Positions 13,930 through 26,630 of a stretch of DNA of 64,000 bases are shown here, piece after piece. The DNA comes from Apiotrichum sp. Y4204 (lineage: Eukaryota > Basidiomycota > Tremellomycetes > Trichosporonales > Trichosporonaceae): assembly GCA_025531455.1 (NCBI GenBank), contig JAMYHL010000042.1, positions 1 through 64,000 on the forward strand, written 5' to 3'. The position numbers were made by a program, and so were the translations under genes. Each line of letters begins with the position of its first letter. Position 1 is the stretch's first letter. Below the pieces are notes generated by a model. That model was not told the origin of the DNA and did not search any database. It saw only the letters and a program-made list of their open reading frames with translations.

Positions 13930-16900
13930 CTGGGCCAGTGCGGGATAAAAACGAGGTAGGCGGGTTGTGAGGTGCGCGAGGGCGGAGGAAGGGGTGTGCG
14001 CGGGCGCAGGGCACAGGGAGGTGACGCCGGGGAGTGATTAGAAGAGGGTGACGGGCGTGTGCGGTCGGGACGGAAATCGGTGCAGACGGCGACAAAAGTC
14101 CTGGTCGTAAAGTTCCCTGTATGCCTTCGGCGACGGCCTCGGAAGGGATCACGGCTCGGTGTTACTGATCACGAGGTGCGAGAGAAAAGAGGAGATGCAG
14201 CGCGGATACACGGCGACGAGCTTGGCTGCTTGTTGCTGCTGCTGCGTGTTGGGTTGAGCTCGGCGGGCTGCGTCTCGTTTGGTGCTGCTGCGCCAGCGGT
14301 GGTTGGTTGAGAGGAGGCGCAGAGAGGCACGCAATCCGGCTCCCGCTCGCTTCGCTTCGGGGTTTCGGGCCAGGAATAAATCGAAGTGATGGAGCCGGTA
14401 GGGACGGGGGATGTGATGATGGCGGTGGGCAGAGTGGTGACGGACAGGTGACGACTGAGGGAGGAGGAGGCTGTTCTGTGTGGTTGTGGAGTTGGTGCGA
14501 GTGAGTGCGGGGTGAGTGTGGGTGGGGGTGAAAGGGGTGATGGGTGGGTGGGTGGGTGTGGAGGAGGCGCGCGAGTGTGACGGATTGTGAGCTTGCGAGG
14601 CGTTGTGTTGCGTTGCGTTGTGCGTTCCGTTGCGTTGTGGCCGTTGTGGGTTGTACGTTCCAAGCCGTGACTTGACTGATTGCTTGATTGCGTTGATTGA
14701 TTGATTGATTGATTGCCTTTGCCTTGAACTGGTGGTGGTTGATGGGACGGGGGAGATGGGAGCGGGGGGAGAGTGGTGGTGGTGGTGGTGTAGGGAGTCT
14801 CTGGTGGCACTAGCAGCTGCTGATGGGTGGGGGGGAGGGAGCGCGGGGCAGAGAGGGTGAGAGAAGGGGGCGCAGGGCAAAAAGGGAGCGCTAGGGAGAA
14901 GGGAGAAAGGGAATCGGTTGGGTGCTGTGGGTGGGTGGGGGGAGGAGGAGGGGACGAGCAAAAGGCCAGAAGGTGGGAATGGCACTACTACTAGCGCAAT
15001 CTCTGTTGTGGGTGACTGCACAGAATATCAATCCCTAATCAAAAGATGGATGTAGCAATTACAACACCAGGATCTCCTATTACACGAATCCTAATTGCAG
15101 CCACACCACTAGCGCGACGTGGAGGGCAGATTGCGGGGAGTGGGCCAGGGCGCGCAGGGCGGTGTGGGCTGGGCACGGGCTGGACAAAAAAAGAATAATA
15201 AAAATAATAATAAAAAAAACACAAAAAAAAAGAAAGAAAAAAAACCCTCGAAAGCAAAGGTAAAAAGGTTTCTCGATTCTCGGGCGCGCTAGTCCGAGTA
15301 TCCTGCTAGGCGAGGGGAGATGGATGGGGGATTGGCAGGGGAAGGATTGGCGGATTGTGGGAGTGTCGGATTGGCAGACACGCAGACCATAGGGGAGGGA
15401 GGAGGCGAGGCGCGTCGTCAATGAACAGAAAACGAAAAGAGAAGCTCCTGCCCGAATGGGATGTGATCGGCGTGCGCGGAGCTTGGGCCAGAACAAGAGA
15501 CCAGCAGTCAGGCGCCAGGAGCCAGGAGCCAGGAGCCAGGAGCTAGGAGCTAGGAGGTTGGTGATCTGGTGAACAATGAGCTGCCTCTGCGCGTTCCTGC
15601 GCACCTGCACCTGCCGCGGTGTGCTGGGCGGGCGCGACGGGCTGTGGGGGTGCGTTCTGATTGGCCCAGAGGATGGATGGACACAGGGTGCACAAGCGTA
15701 TCGTGTCGGAGGATCTGGTGCTTTTTGCGAGTGCCGTTGTGGCGCACGAAAGTGACTGCCAGGCGATCAGCCGACAGCTGGAGGTCTGGAGGCCGAGAGG
15801 CCGAGAGTTGGCTAGAACGTTGCGCTTTGCAGAGGACCACGGAGCGTAGGATCGTAGAAGCAGGAGCGGCCGGCGGGGGCCGGCGAGCAGCTGACAGTCG
15901 GAACAAGGCACGCAAGGCACAATATGAGAGGGGTAGACAAGGAAAAGCGGCAGCGAAAAGGCAGAGAAGTGAGGCAATATGCGTCTCGTCTTTCCTCTCA
16001 GCTCTGAAAGCTCCTCGTAATACAGGGTTTCATGCAGGCGGTAAACTCTAATTACCAGCTCTTGGTGCCAGTAGTTGATGCCAGATGGGGTCGTCCGCAA
16101 CACATGCACATGCATGCATGCATGCATTCATTCATCGCATCGCCGCCCAGGAGTATGCATACCGGCGCACAACGAACAACACGATGAATCTCCATTTCTG
16201 GATGCCATTTTCCGTCTTTCTCTCTAGGTATACAGTTTCGCGGTTTGGCGCCGGCCTCCCTGATCCCCCAGGGGCCGGTCATTCCAGAGCGATCGCCGGC
16301 CCGCCGATCGGCGACGCACCGCGCTGAAAAGGCAGCGGGTGCCGCCGGCCGGGGAGGGCCGAGGCTCGCGAGGCTGGGCCACTGGCCACAAGCGGTGTAT
16401 CTGCGCAGTGTGGTATACGTGGTATACTGCTCTGCATTGATCGACAGAGCGAACCATGCGGGGGTGAAACTGAAACTCCAGCGCTAGTACCTAGTACCTA
16501 GTAGATTGGACGATCACTCATGGAGATCAAACGCATCGAAGCGCAAAAAGGGGTAGAGAAGGGGTAGATTGAAGCTGATTTCTGAGATGACGGTGGATCG
16601 CCGGATCGCCGGATCGCCGGGGGTTCTGGGTCGGATTATCGGGTCTGCATTGGATTCTCCGCGATGACGGTGAGGAGCGCAGCGCGCAGCAGACGGCAGT
16701 GGGGCGGTCTACGTAGGCGACCACGCGATCACGACCCGCGAGATCGCGAGATCACCACCCGCGGCGCGCGTCGGGCTGGGCAGGGCATTACTGTGGGATC
16801 ACCGGACGTCGGTGGTACCGAAAGGAGCAACCGACGCGAAATTCGAAAGAAGCAAACGTCCTATCGAACCCACCGCGACGCGTTCCGCCTCACATCACCT

Positions 16901-17611
16901 TGCATGTCTTCCGTGCTTCCATCTCCTTTATTTAATCTCTTTCAGATCTCTGGAACCTTGCTCCGCCCGGCCGGATCGACAGGGCCGAGGGCCGAGGGAT
17001 ATGCGTGGTGATGTCGGTGGCGGTGGCGGCCGCGTGCCCGCGTCCGCGCCTCGGAGTCGGGATCTCTGGGATCTCTGGGATCTCTGGGAGTCGGGGTCTT
17101 GTGTTCTTTGCCCCGGGAGAGCGGAACAGGCCAGGTGAGATGTACAACAGAGCGGAGGCTGCTCGAGACGCGAGACGGGGGGGAGAGGCACTAGTCTCCG
17201 GGTCTCCGTTCCCTGGCCTGGCGGCGTGGCGCGTCGTAGCCCAGCCGAGTCGTCCGCGGCGCGTACCGTACCTCCTTTGGATGCAGTATTCGCGCACCCC
17301 CGGGACGCGGCGCGATTTTGAGGGAAATCTAGGCTCGGATGGACCGGATGGTGTGGTGGGCTGTATGGGCTGGGTGGACCTCTCAGGGACATCAAAAGGG
17401 AGAGATAGAAAGGATGCGTCGCTTTGCGTGCTGGCGCCGCCGCCGGCGCTGGATCTGTTAGCGAGCAGAAAATTGGGGTCCTCTCGGATGGATGCTAGCC
17501 ACCGGGGACTAACACCAAAGGCGAGAGCAAACATTGGATGACTAGATAATATAACCTCGAGTACTCAGCGTCGAGTACTCTACTCAGTACTCACCACCAT
17601 CCCACTTCACC
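13930..17611. other. KIN1 upstream region and low-complexity intergenic DNA
   Basis: The first ~1.1 kb upstream of KIN1 is pyrimidine-rich on the coding strand, as in a long fungal leader, and contains (GGGT)n near 14545-14560 and (TTGA)n at 14693-14715. An A-rich tract lies at 15184-15244 and a 7-nt minisatellite (CCAGGAG, later CTAGGAG) at 15514-15557. ATGC repeats occur near 16110-16130. Open frames here have biased composition and no recognisable domain. Confidence 0.5.
15514..15557. repeat. 7-nt minisatellite, CCAGGAG/CTAGGAG
   Basis: About six tandem units, changing from CCAGGAG to CTAGGAG in the last two. The variant unit resembles the CTAGGAG words in the repeats at 36.53 and 37.16 kb, which may be coincidence. 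Confidence 0.75.
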
Positions 17612-18429
17612 ATGCGCCTCAAGCTCTTCCCGACCAAAAACTACGCTTCTCTCCCCGACGAGCCCAGCAGCTCTGGATACGTGCCCCTCCCGCCGCAGCC
17701 GGACCTCGAGCGGCGCCGCGGAGCGAGTACCGCCAGCACCGGGAGTGCCGGGAGTGCTCGGAGTAAGGACAGCATGAGCTCGAGCTCGAGTTCTCGTGCC
17801 GGCTCGACCTTTGGGAGTGGGGCTAGTTCGCCGGCCAGTGCGACCCCGAGCTCGGGGACAGTAGCGTATAACCCATGTGAGTAATGCGATGAGGCGGGGA
17901 GCCTCACTCCGAGCGCGGAGTGCGGAGCGCGGAGCTCGAAGCTCTCAGGCCGCACCTCGACACTCGACACTCATCCCCGCGATCCCCCCCCAGCTCTTCT
18001 CGCTCACACACAGTCCTCCCCCCGCCGCCCGCCCCCGCCATCGACATCACCATCCCGACCAAGGCCGAGACCTGCGCCGCGGAGGGACATGTGCTGCGCC
18101 GCGGATTCCTGTGAGTCGCCGCCGCAAGGCCGAGGCGCGAGGCGAAGGTGCTGTATGGGGATTGTTGTGCTCCGCTCCGGCCGCTCCGGCTTCCGCGCTC
18201 CGCACCTCTACACGTGTAGCTCTCTCGGGCTCGCAGTGCCGAGCTCGTGGTCTCGTGGTCTCGTGGTCTAACTCCCGACCGCGAGCCCATCGCCGAGCAC
18301 GTCCAGCCCCCCAACCCCTCTACATCGACCATTCATCAATTTGTTCATCTCTTTGTGTTTTGTTTGTGTGAATTTTCTGACAACAGATCCCACGAGTGCC
18401 GGCGATGCGGCGCCCGCGTGCGCCGTTAA
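17612..18429 (+). CDS. Small unknown protein with Cys/His-rich C-terminus
   Basis: Three exons fit: 17612-17876, 18014-18110, 18387-18429, giving 134 residues. Donors are GTGAGT; acceptors are CACAG and CAACAG. The first ~90 residues are Ser/Pro-rich and disordered-looking after an MRLKLFPTKNYASLPDEP start. The second exon reads PAIDITIPTKAETCAAEGH and the last adds SHECRRCGARVRR. Together they give a Cys...His...His-x-Cys-x2-Cys arrangement that could bind one zinc ion. I do not recognise the family. Support is that two independent splices keep the frame open and join the Cys/His residues; the second intron (276 nt) is long for this window. A short secretory or nuclear role cannot be told from sequence. 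Confidence 0.5.
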
Positions 18430-18836
18430 CCCCCACCGAGAGCGCGGCGAGCAATGAACGTGGCCTACTCCGCCCTTCCCTCCCGCTAGCCGCCTGCCAC
18501 AGCTCCGGCTGGGCTAGACTCGTAGCCTGTACCACCACCCATACGCCCATACCCATAGATAGAGGGACCCTATACTTTGACCTTTTGTCATGTACGCATT
18601 TTTCATCCCTGCGCAGCGCGTAGCGCGTAGCGAGTAGGACGTAGCCTCTTTCTGGATCCTGGAATCCCAGGAATAGACATTCCGCGAGGCGTGACATTCC
18701 TTCATTAATGGAGACTAGTTGATTGCACCGTCAGTCAACCCTGGCCTTGGGCACACACAACCCGCATCCTGTGCGCGCTAGACCCCTTTGACCCCTCGCT
18801 CTCGGCTCATAATCATAACGTGCATCAATCATGCAA
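18430..18836. other. Intergenic, convergent gene ends
   Basis: 407 nt between the 3' ends of the small + gene and SMI1 (-). I see no gene or repeat; it presumably holds both 3' UTRs. Confidence 0.5.
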
Positions 18837-21279
18837 TCACAGGTGGATCTCCTCGAGTTCACCCGCGACGTCGTCAATGCCACCCGGTTCGTCGGACACG
18901 ACGGGCGCGAGCGCCAGCCCCCCATTTCCGTTCCCGGCTCCGGTGCCGTTTACGCTCGTGCTCGTGCTCGCGGTCGTCGAGCTCGTGCGCTTGGTCGTCG
19001 GCGTCGCGGGGCCGCCGCCGGCAAGCAGGCCCTCGGCCGAGTCGACGGACATGATAGAGTTTTCGCGCTGCGCGAGGACCGGGCTGGGCGTGAGCGACTC
19101 GCGGCGGTGCGACGAGTTGCTCTGTGCCGATGGGCGGCGCGCAGCCATCCCGCGGAGGACCTCGCCTGTCAGGCTGTCGCCCGTGACGGGGGAGTGGGCG
19201 CGGGGCTGGTCGGCGATTGGCGGGGGGCGGCGTATGGCGGATGCCACGCCGGTGAGCGAGCTGAGCGGCGGGGTCCCGCTTGGTGTTGCGTATGCCGACT
19301 CGCGGGGCGTCGTGTTTCCGGTACTTCCGCGCGAGAGGGGGGCGGAGGCGTCAACAGGCGTACCGGCAACAGGTGTGCTGCCTGCGGAGCGGCGGTGTTC
19401 AATACCCGCATATGCGAGACGGTCCTCTATGCGCTGCCTCGCAAGGTCCTCGGAGCGCATCTGCGCCGCGCCAAAGTCCTCCTGGCGCCCGTCCTCGAGG
19501 TCAATGTTCACCATCGAGTCGTGCGGGCGGCGCTGTGCGGCAGCAGCCGACGTGTCGAGGTTCATCACCCAGCCGCCGCGCAGCCCGCTCTGCTCGGCCT
19601 GATGCACCGCCTCGGCGGCCTGCACGTCTGCGCGCGTCGGGAGGTCGAGCATGGCTGGTGCGGGCGGAGGGGGACGTCGGCGGGCAGAACCACTTGGACC
19701 ACTAGGACCACTTGGGCCTGCTGTCGGTTTCTTGCGGGCCGGGGGGTGCAGCAGCTCCGAGTCCTGGAGCGGGTGGTCGGATGCAGGCGTCGAGCGCAGC
19801 GGCGGGGCCATCGATGGGGGATGCAGGATACGCGGGACAGGCGACGACATGGGGGACATGGCCGGCGACGCTGGGGGAAGAAGCGCCTCTCCTTCGGCTG
19901 AAGCTGCAGTCAGCACAAACGCCGTCACACTCTACCCACCTGGCATCTCCGGGGTGCGCTGCTCTGGGCGGAGCTCGATCGACTCGCGGACCTCCTCTGG
20001 CAGCTGCGGCTCCACCGCCTTTTCCTTGCCCTTGACGCTCGTCAAACGGCGTGCCTCGCTCAGGCCGCGCTCAATCTCCGCCACGTCCATGCCGAGTCCC
20101 AGACCCTCCCACTTGCGGACGCTCTTGTCCCACCACGCCTCGAGCACGTTCCACCCCTTGTACTCGCCCGCCAGCCGCAGGCCCTGCCCGCCCTCGCCAT
20201 ACTGGTCCGCCGCGCAGTAGCTCGTGTATCCGACCTCGTCCTCTTCGTCCGACGCCTTGTCCTGGCCCTCCCAGCCCTCGCCCGACTCGACCTCGTCGAC
20301 AAACCCGGCAAACCACTTTGCCCAGCCGGCCTCGCCCTCGCCGCGCCAGAGAACACACTTGCGGTCAAAGTCGCGACCAAAGATGATGGTCTGGCCCCAC
20401 ACGCCGTTGGGCCCAGGGTCAAGGTCGACGCCAATGTAGTTGCCGGTGCGGTCCGAGATGAGCGGAATCCAGCCGGCACAGGAATACTGCGACTTGACCC
20501 ACTGCGGCGGTATACTCGCCATGGTGGCGAGGACGGCGGGGTTTGCGCCTGCGCGCGGGTCCGTCTCGACCTGGCGCCAGAAGAGCCACTCGTTGAGGAC
20601 CTCCTCAAGCGGGAGGAGGTAGAGGCCGTAAAACAGCCCGCCATTCGGACCCGTCTCGAGGTCCTGCCCATCCGCCTCGAGGAAGGACTCGCGCACAGAC
20701 GGGGGCAACGGGGACCCGAGCTGCTGCTCGAATTCTGCGAGCGCCTCGGGCGTCGCGGGGTGGTTGAGGCCGTCAATCATCTCGGGAAACGTGTCCGCCA
20801 GCGCGGCCCGCAACCGGTGAAATGTGTGCGAGAGCGGCGGGTACCGCCCGGGCGCGTTCGAGCCGGCGGGGCTGCGGTCAGTGGGGTGGGATTAGTGAGC
20901 GGCACGCACAATGATGCCTGTGCGCCGGCGGCGCGTGGGGGCTGGTAGCTGCCCCTCCTGCTGGGACCGGGGGATCCGTCGGCGGTCTGGTGTCAGAAGG
21001 GTGCCCGGGAGCTGTGGATAGAGCGCCGCGGGTTCCGCAGAGAACGACTGCGCGGTGAGGACAGCACGCAGCGGCGCTGCGCGGAAGGAAATGTGAGAAA
21101 ATGTCGGTCCTCCCACGCGTCAATTGAACGCGCGAACATGCGAACAAGCCGCTCTGTTTCCCTTGATACCGCCTCCACATCGTACTTACAGAAGTCTCAT
21201 ATTGGGTGCGGGGGAGGGAGAACGCGTCCTCGCGCGGCGGGCGCGTAAAGAGCGACGTGATGGACGAGAGGAAGGGCAT
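18837..21279 (-). CDS. SMI1: Smi1/Knr4 cell-wall assembly regulator
   Basis: Core exon 20871-19940 encodes the SMI1/KNR4 domain: LRAALADTFPEMIDGLNHPA, EFEQQLGSPLPPSVRESF, DGQDLETG, GLYLLPLEEVLNEW and GVDLDPGPNGVWGQTIIFGRD. A 36-nt intron joins it in frame to exon 19903-18837, a long Pro/Ser/Thr-rich tail. The first exon (21279-21190) starts MPFLSSITSLFT and ends RTQYETS. Its phase does not match the core exon directly; a 32-nt micro-exon at 20941-20910 restores the frame and gives about 706 residues, but this junction is my least certain call. Smi1/Knr4 is a largely disordered hub linking cell-wall integrity (Slt2 pathway), calcineurin and glucan synthesis. Confidence 0.9.
20910..20941 (-). 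other. Proposed 32-nt micro-exon of SMI1
   Basis: Acceptor CTACCAG precedes it and donor GTGCGT follows, then a 38-nt intron with a CACTAAT branch-like site and CGCAG acceptor. Its length (3n+2) is what is needed to connect the phase-0 end of exon 1 with the core exon. Other solutions (an unannotated alternative start, or a non-GT donor) remain possible. Confidence 0.4.
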
Positions 21280-22267
21280 CTGGTGTGAGTTCGCTGAAGA
21301 CGGGCGGAGGGGCGGGGGAGTGGGCGACGAGAAACAGAGTGACGCGATCGGGGGGACAGATATTGGGATCGGAATACCGCGAAATGCGAGTGCGAGTGCG
21401 AGTGCGAGTACGAACGCGCGGCAAGAACACAAGAACGCAAACTGTACTCGGACGCGTTCCCCAGACGCAGGACTCACGATGCCCAGCGGATCGGGGTGAC
21501 GCTGATGTGGAACAGTGGGCGGGGCGGTGGGGCCGATCGCGCTGGGTGGGGGTGGGTGGGTGTCGCTGAATGGGTGGATGGGTGTCGATGCGGATGTGGG
21601 GGACAAGTGACTGACGAGGACGAGGATGGAGACGGAGTGTGAGAGAGATGGAAAGATGGTAGTGAAAGACGAGACGACGAGACGAGACGAGAGACACCAA
21701 GATGTGGACCCAGGACGACAACGAAGAAGAAGAACGAGGTGGACACGAAGAGAACGAGAGAAACCAGAGTTACAGGAACCGCGCCAGCAGCCAGCCAGCA
21801 TCTCTCTCCTCCCACGCCCCCTTCCCCTCCTCTTTCCCTGCGCCCTCTCCTGCGCCCTGCGCCCTGCTCTAGCGCGCTGGCTAGGCCCCCCCCTTGGCCC
21901 TTGGCCGCCCTCCCCCTGAATCCCTGGGTTTCGCAGTGTGGGGATATACACGTCATTATATTTCACGTGCCTCGGCCCCCCTCGTGATTCTGTGCATCCT
22001 GGATCCTCGTTCTCGCTCCTCCGCTCCTCCCCCTATGTATCTACTACTTGATGTATCTGCATCTCGTTCTCCCTGGGTGTTCCAGACGAGTGCCAGTCGT
22101 ATACTTACATACAGTACTTACCCGTCGTATCAGCGTATCAGAAATCTTATCCAGTCCTATCAAGACACGCAGCAGGGACACTGCGCAGCAGGTGCGCAGG
22201 TAACACAATCCTGTATCCTGTACAACATTGCATCGGGATCGGATACCGGATACTTTGAATTACTTTT
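21280..22267. other. SMI1 upstream region / DDB1 downstream region
   Basis: 988 nt. The SMI1-proximal half is pyrimidine-rich on the minus strand (leader-like), with a CGCACT repeat near 21385-21415. The remainder shows no gene; many TAC/GTA-rich words occur near 22085-22135. Confidence 0.45.
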
Positions 22268-25200
22268 CTAGTGCATGCCCGCAACGGCCTCGAGCACGCG
22301 CACAACGTCTGCGCGCGACGCCGCCTCGCGGCCCCGCTCCCCGAGCCGCTGCACGCGTTCCGGCGCCGACTGCCCCTCGAGCGCGGCAGCCGCATCGTCC
22401 AGCCCGAGGTGCAGGAAACTCTGCACATAGTCGCCGTCCACGAACCCCAGCGTTTCGCGCGGTATCGCGAGCGACCCGCCGCGCCGGAACCTGCTGTCAG
22501 CTAGATGTACTGGGTTTATATCACCCACTCTTTCCATGTCAGGTCGCCGGGACCCTTCTGGATACGGTTGAGATTCCGCTGTAGATCGTCGAGCGTGCGC
22601 GTCGCGCCCGCACCGAGCTCGCCGATGATACCCAGCCGTCCGTTGGATGTGGCGAACACAAGGTCTGGCCGCAACATGTCCGGCGCAGTGTTTGCGAGCG
22701 CCCCCGGCCGCAACCGTGCAATCTCCTCGTGCAGGCCGAATGTCGCCGCCTGCTCAATCTCGTCCTTGAGCCGGAACGTGAGCACGTTTGCGTGGTCCTG
22801 TGGAGTCAGATATTGTGTACAACCAGCAAGGCAAAGCTTCACTTACGTCGGTGACTATCGCTCCTGGGCCGTCGTCGCGTACGGCAGCGAGCGCGCGGAC
22901 GGCATGACTGCTCATATCGCGCTGATTCCGTGTAATGCTCCCGTCCTTCTTATCAACGTCGAGCACTAGAATGCTGCGCATCGCATCGCCAACGACAAGA
23001 CGGTCGCCCTCGGGTCCACGGGATACCGCGAGGAAGTGCGCCTCAAAGGCGAACGAGCACGAATCCAGTTTCGTGAACCCGAGGTTGTCGGCAGTTTCTA
23101 CCTCGTCGTCGTCTGTAAAGCGCCAGATCTCTACCTTTGACCCGTGCGCGAATGCAATAAAGTCATGGATCGCGACACATTCCAGTGGCGGCGCCTCGGT
23201 GAGCATAAACTGGAGCTCTTCAAACTTTCCTCCCTTGTGCTCGTAGATCGTCAACCCGCCTTCATGGGCGTGGATGAACGACGACATCTCGTCCAGCCGC
23301 GCCTCCACGGCCTCCTCGCTCGACTCGAAAATGGCCTTGCCGACAGCGATAAAGTCCTCGCCCTTGATGCGCAGGGTGTTCACCGACGTCACTGCCTCGA
23401 GCTCGTCAAGGTCGTGACTTCCAATAACTGCCATCAGTAATAGCCTCTCGTTGACACTCACACTCTAGCGTCGTTGCATCCCGCAGCTCCACGCTCGAGG
23501 ATTGAATGATATCGCCTGTCTCGGGGGAGAGAGTCTGTGTGACGGTTCCAACCGCGATGGTGCGATCCGGGAGGACAGCGAGGCGGGTGGGTGACGCAAA
23601 GTCCATGTCCAGCGTCTGTACCTGGAGCTTTTTGAGACTAGTGAGGCGGGCGAAGCGGATCCCGTCGCTCGTGGCGAGGACGAGGCATGTGCCCAGGCCG
23701 GGGGTCGTGATAGACGTTGCGGCAAGCACGCCCTTCATGCCACTTGTCGACACCTCCGTGTGTCCGCGCGACTCGAAGAGGAGCGATAGGCGCTCGCTGA
23801 CGCCCGCGGCGAAGACGGTGTCGTCGCCTGATGACACCGTGACAGGTGCGAGAGCCAACGGACGGGAGCCGAGGGATGACTGGGTGCGGGCCTTGGTGTC
23901 CAGGTCGTGACCCACATATGTCCCGTCAGATAGGCCGGCATGCAGGACAGTCGAAGTGAGGAGGAGTGACCACACGTATGATGACTCCTGAATGGAGAGG
24001 ACAGGCTCAAAGTCGGGGAGGCGGAGTACATCCACGCTGCCGGTCCAGTCGGCGACGGCGGCGAGGGTGCCAGACGCGTCGATATCGACTGTGGCGGCCT
24101 CACGGGCAAGTTTTGTGCTTGCGAGCGGCTCTAGTGTTGCCGTCCACGCCGTGACAGTGCCGTCGCGGAATGCGGTGATGATGCTGTCTCTCTTGACACT
24201 CGCCGCGACAATCTCATTCTCGCCGGCGGGGAAGGAGGCCACGGTGGTTCCCGCGACAAGATCCGACCAGAGGAAGGCGCCAGTCGGCGTCACCTGTGCG
24301 AGCACATCGCCGCTGCCGACCAGACCGGCCGCAAGCGTTGGTGCGCTCGTAACCGCCTCCGCGGCCGGAACAAACTTCACCGGCTCTAGACACAGAATAG
24401 CAGTCGACGATCCGAACGAGAGGAGAATGGTCGGCTCGCTGTTGTTAGATCCTGTCTCCAAAGGCACGCACCTGGCTGGCAACGACCACATCCGCTCCAC
24501 CCCCGTGATCCCCTCAACGGCAAGCAGGTCCTCGAGACCCGCGCCGCTGCGCACAATGCGTAGAGAATTGGAATTTCCCGCCCCGGACGCGACCACGAGA
24601 TGAGACTGCTGTGAGCACGAGTTCAGAAAGGAACGATCCAACTCCACTCACCACACGCCCGTCATCCTCCTCCACTACGGCAAAGTCCTTGACCGGCGCA
24701 ATGTTCATCCACCGCTCCTGCACGGTCGCCTTGCGATGGGCGTCGGGAAGGAGGGTGATGCCCCACGCGCCGACGTCGGCAGTGACGCGGCCCTTGCCCT
24801 TGCCCTTTGAGAGGGAGGCGAGCGCGGCGTCTTCTGGCGCCATGTCGAGAGAAATTAACAGCGAGTCGCCACACGCAGAAGACACAAACACATAGCCATT
24901 GTCAATATATGTGAGCGATGTCGGGGGCGACACGGCATTGAGATCAATCTTGCCGACAGTCACGTTGTCTCCGTCAAACTCCCACCCGATGGCGGTGAGC
25001 CGCCCGCACTCGTCGCCGAGGAGGACGCTGCCGCCGGTCGTGTGGTTCTCGATGAGTGTCGATCTGGGGTGAGCGAGAGGTGACATTAATCAACAACACC
25101 ACTCACGCAAGCACGGTGCCAAAGCCCTGGCGGACACGCCAGACCGGGCGCAGCTGGTACTCGCTCGCGTCGGTAGCGACACTCCGGCCAGATGCGCTCG

Positions 25201-26267
25201 ACTTGCGTTTCTTCCCGATCCCGCCAGTTTCCACCTGCGGGCTCCTGCGGGCGGCGGATGCCCTGGGAGAGCGGTGCTTGTCCCCGGACGAAGGGGAGAG
25301 CGCGTACATCACGGCATGCTCGTCGCCAATCACCAAGAAGAGGCGCGTGTCCCCCGGTCCAGCACCGACAGGAAGCAGGTTTCGTCCCGCCGGACACGAG
25401 AACGGGGTCCACTCGAAATCGACGTCCTTTTTAGACATCGGCTCATCCATCGGATTCACGACGTCCACAGGGGGCGCGAGGCCGTCCCACTCCCTGTCGT
25501 CGCCGCGCGGCTGTGCGCGCGCCTGCACGGAAATCTTGTTGTATTCACTCATCCAGAGGAAGAGGAGCACCTCAGGCTCGCCGGGGAGGAACGCGAGGTG
25601 GAGCAGGTTGTGTTCCCGGATACTGCCGTCAGAAGGAGAAATGACACTCTACCTACTTGAGATTCATGGACGAGCGGAAGACGAGGCGGCGCTCGCCGCG
25701 CTCCCCTTGCCGGCGCTTCATGTCTTTGACTTTTTCGAGCTCCATCTCTAGACGCGTGAGGATTCCAGTCCAGAGGGAGACGACCGCGCGCGTCCCGTTG
25801 CAGACCACGCCGGTGAAGAACTCCTGAAGGCGGAGGAGCGGCATTGGCGGGCGCAGCGCCTGCGACGCGGTGATCACCAGTGCACCGTCCTCGAATCCCA
25901 CGAGGTGGAGGAACGCATGTGGCGGGGAGACGAGGACCAGGAGGTGGGGGCGGGCACCCTGGAGTCAGAACTGAATGCGCGGAGAGGAGAGTTAGTGCAC
26001 TTTCCGCGAGACCTACCTCGATGCAAGTTGCGGCCAGCCCGACCACGGTTCCCCACACGGGGAGCTCGGCGGTGAGGCCCAGCCCTGACGCGGTCACATC
26101 CCACACCTGGATACGATCCGGTTTGGCGACGACGAGCGAAGTCGCGTCTGGCGCGGTGAGGCCGTCGACCTTGAGTGAGTGCGATATGGGTGTCGGCGTG
26201 AGTGCCTGTTGTCAGCCGTGCTTCACACTCGTTTAATCTCAGCACGCACCGACGCAATGTACAGCAT
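22268..26267 (-). CDS. DDB1: DDB1 (UV-damaged DNA-binding protein 1), CUL4 adaptor
   Basis: Nine exons fit with consistent phases: 26267-26250, 26205-26017, 25958-25657, 25622-25107, 25063-24652, 24608-23462, 23427-22847, 22797-22529, 22493-22268; about 1219 residues. The ends are diagnostic: ISHSLKVDGL near the start, GFVDGDYVQSFL and the final VVRVLEAVAGMH correspond to the DDB1 C-terminal helix. WEFDGDNVTVGKIDLNAV and ERMWSLPA match propeller positions, and the last third is the CPSF_A region. DDB1 is the beta-propeller adaptor of CUL4 ubiquitin ligases in DNA repair and chromatin control. The first coding exon is only 18 nt (MLYIAS). Two ambiguous sites: a 33-nt in-frame possible intron in exon 6 and a CAGCAG tandem acceptor before the last exon. 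Confidence 0.92.
24441..24473 (-). other. Possible 33-nt in-frame intron inside DDB1 exon 6
   Basis: On the minus strand the stretch begins GTGCGT, holds a CTAAC branch-like site and ends AACAG. It is 33 nt, so either retention or removal keeps the frame. Splicing would change ...WSLPA-R-CVPLETGSNN-SEPTIL... to ...WSLPASEPTIL.... Coordinates are approximate within a few bases. Confidence 0.5.
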
Positions 26268-26630
26268 TGTGTCTGTACAGAAATATGAATGTGGAGGAGA
26301 TGGAGAGTCGAGAGAATGGGGGTTGCTGTAGAGTTGCCGCTGCAATAATCCTCTTCGAGCCCATCGAACAGGCAGACTGGCAGGCATCACCTGTTCTCTC
26401 GTAGAGCACTCTACCGCTTCCTCCGTTCCCACCTGCGTCATTGCAATCCGCAACTTCCCTTACCCCGCTTACGTACAGGTGGACGCCGCGTGCCTCCCGC
26501 GAGAGCATCACGTGATGAAATCTTCACAAAAGTCGGTATCGAGGCTTTGACCGTTTTGGCCACCGAGATCGACCTCAAAGATCGAGACGACATCGACAAC
26601 ACCGACCACACTCCCAGCTTCCATCCCACG
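26268..26630. promoter_or_regulatory. Divergent DDB1/BCP1 intergenic region
   Basis: 363 nt separate the two start codons, so both promoters and leaders must lie here. No TATA box is obvious. TGACGCAGGTGG- and TCACGTGATG-type words lie near 26435-26515; CACGTG at about 26510 is an E-box core. Confidence 0.5.
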
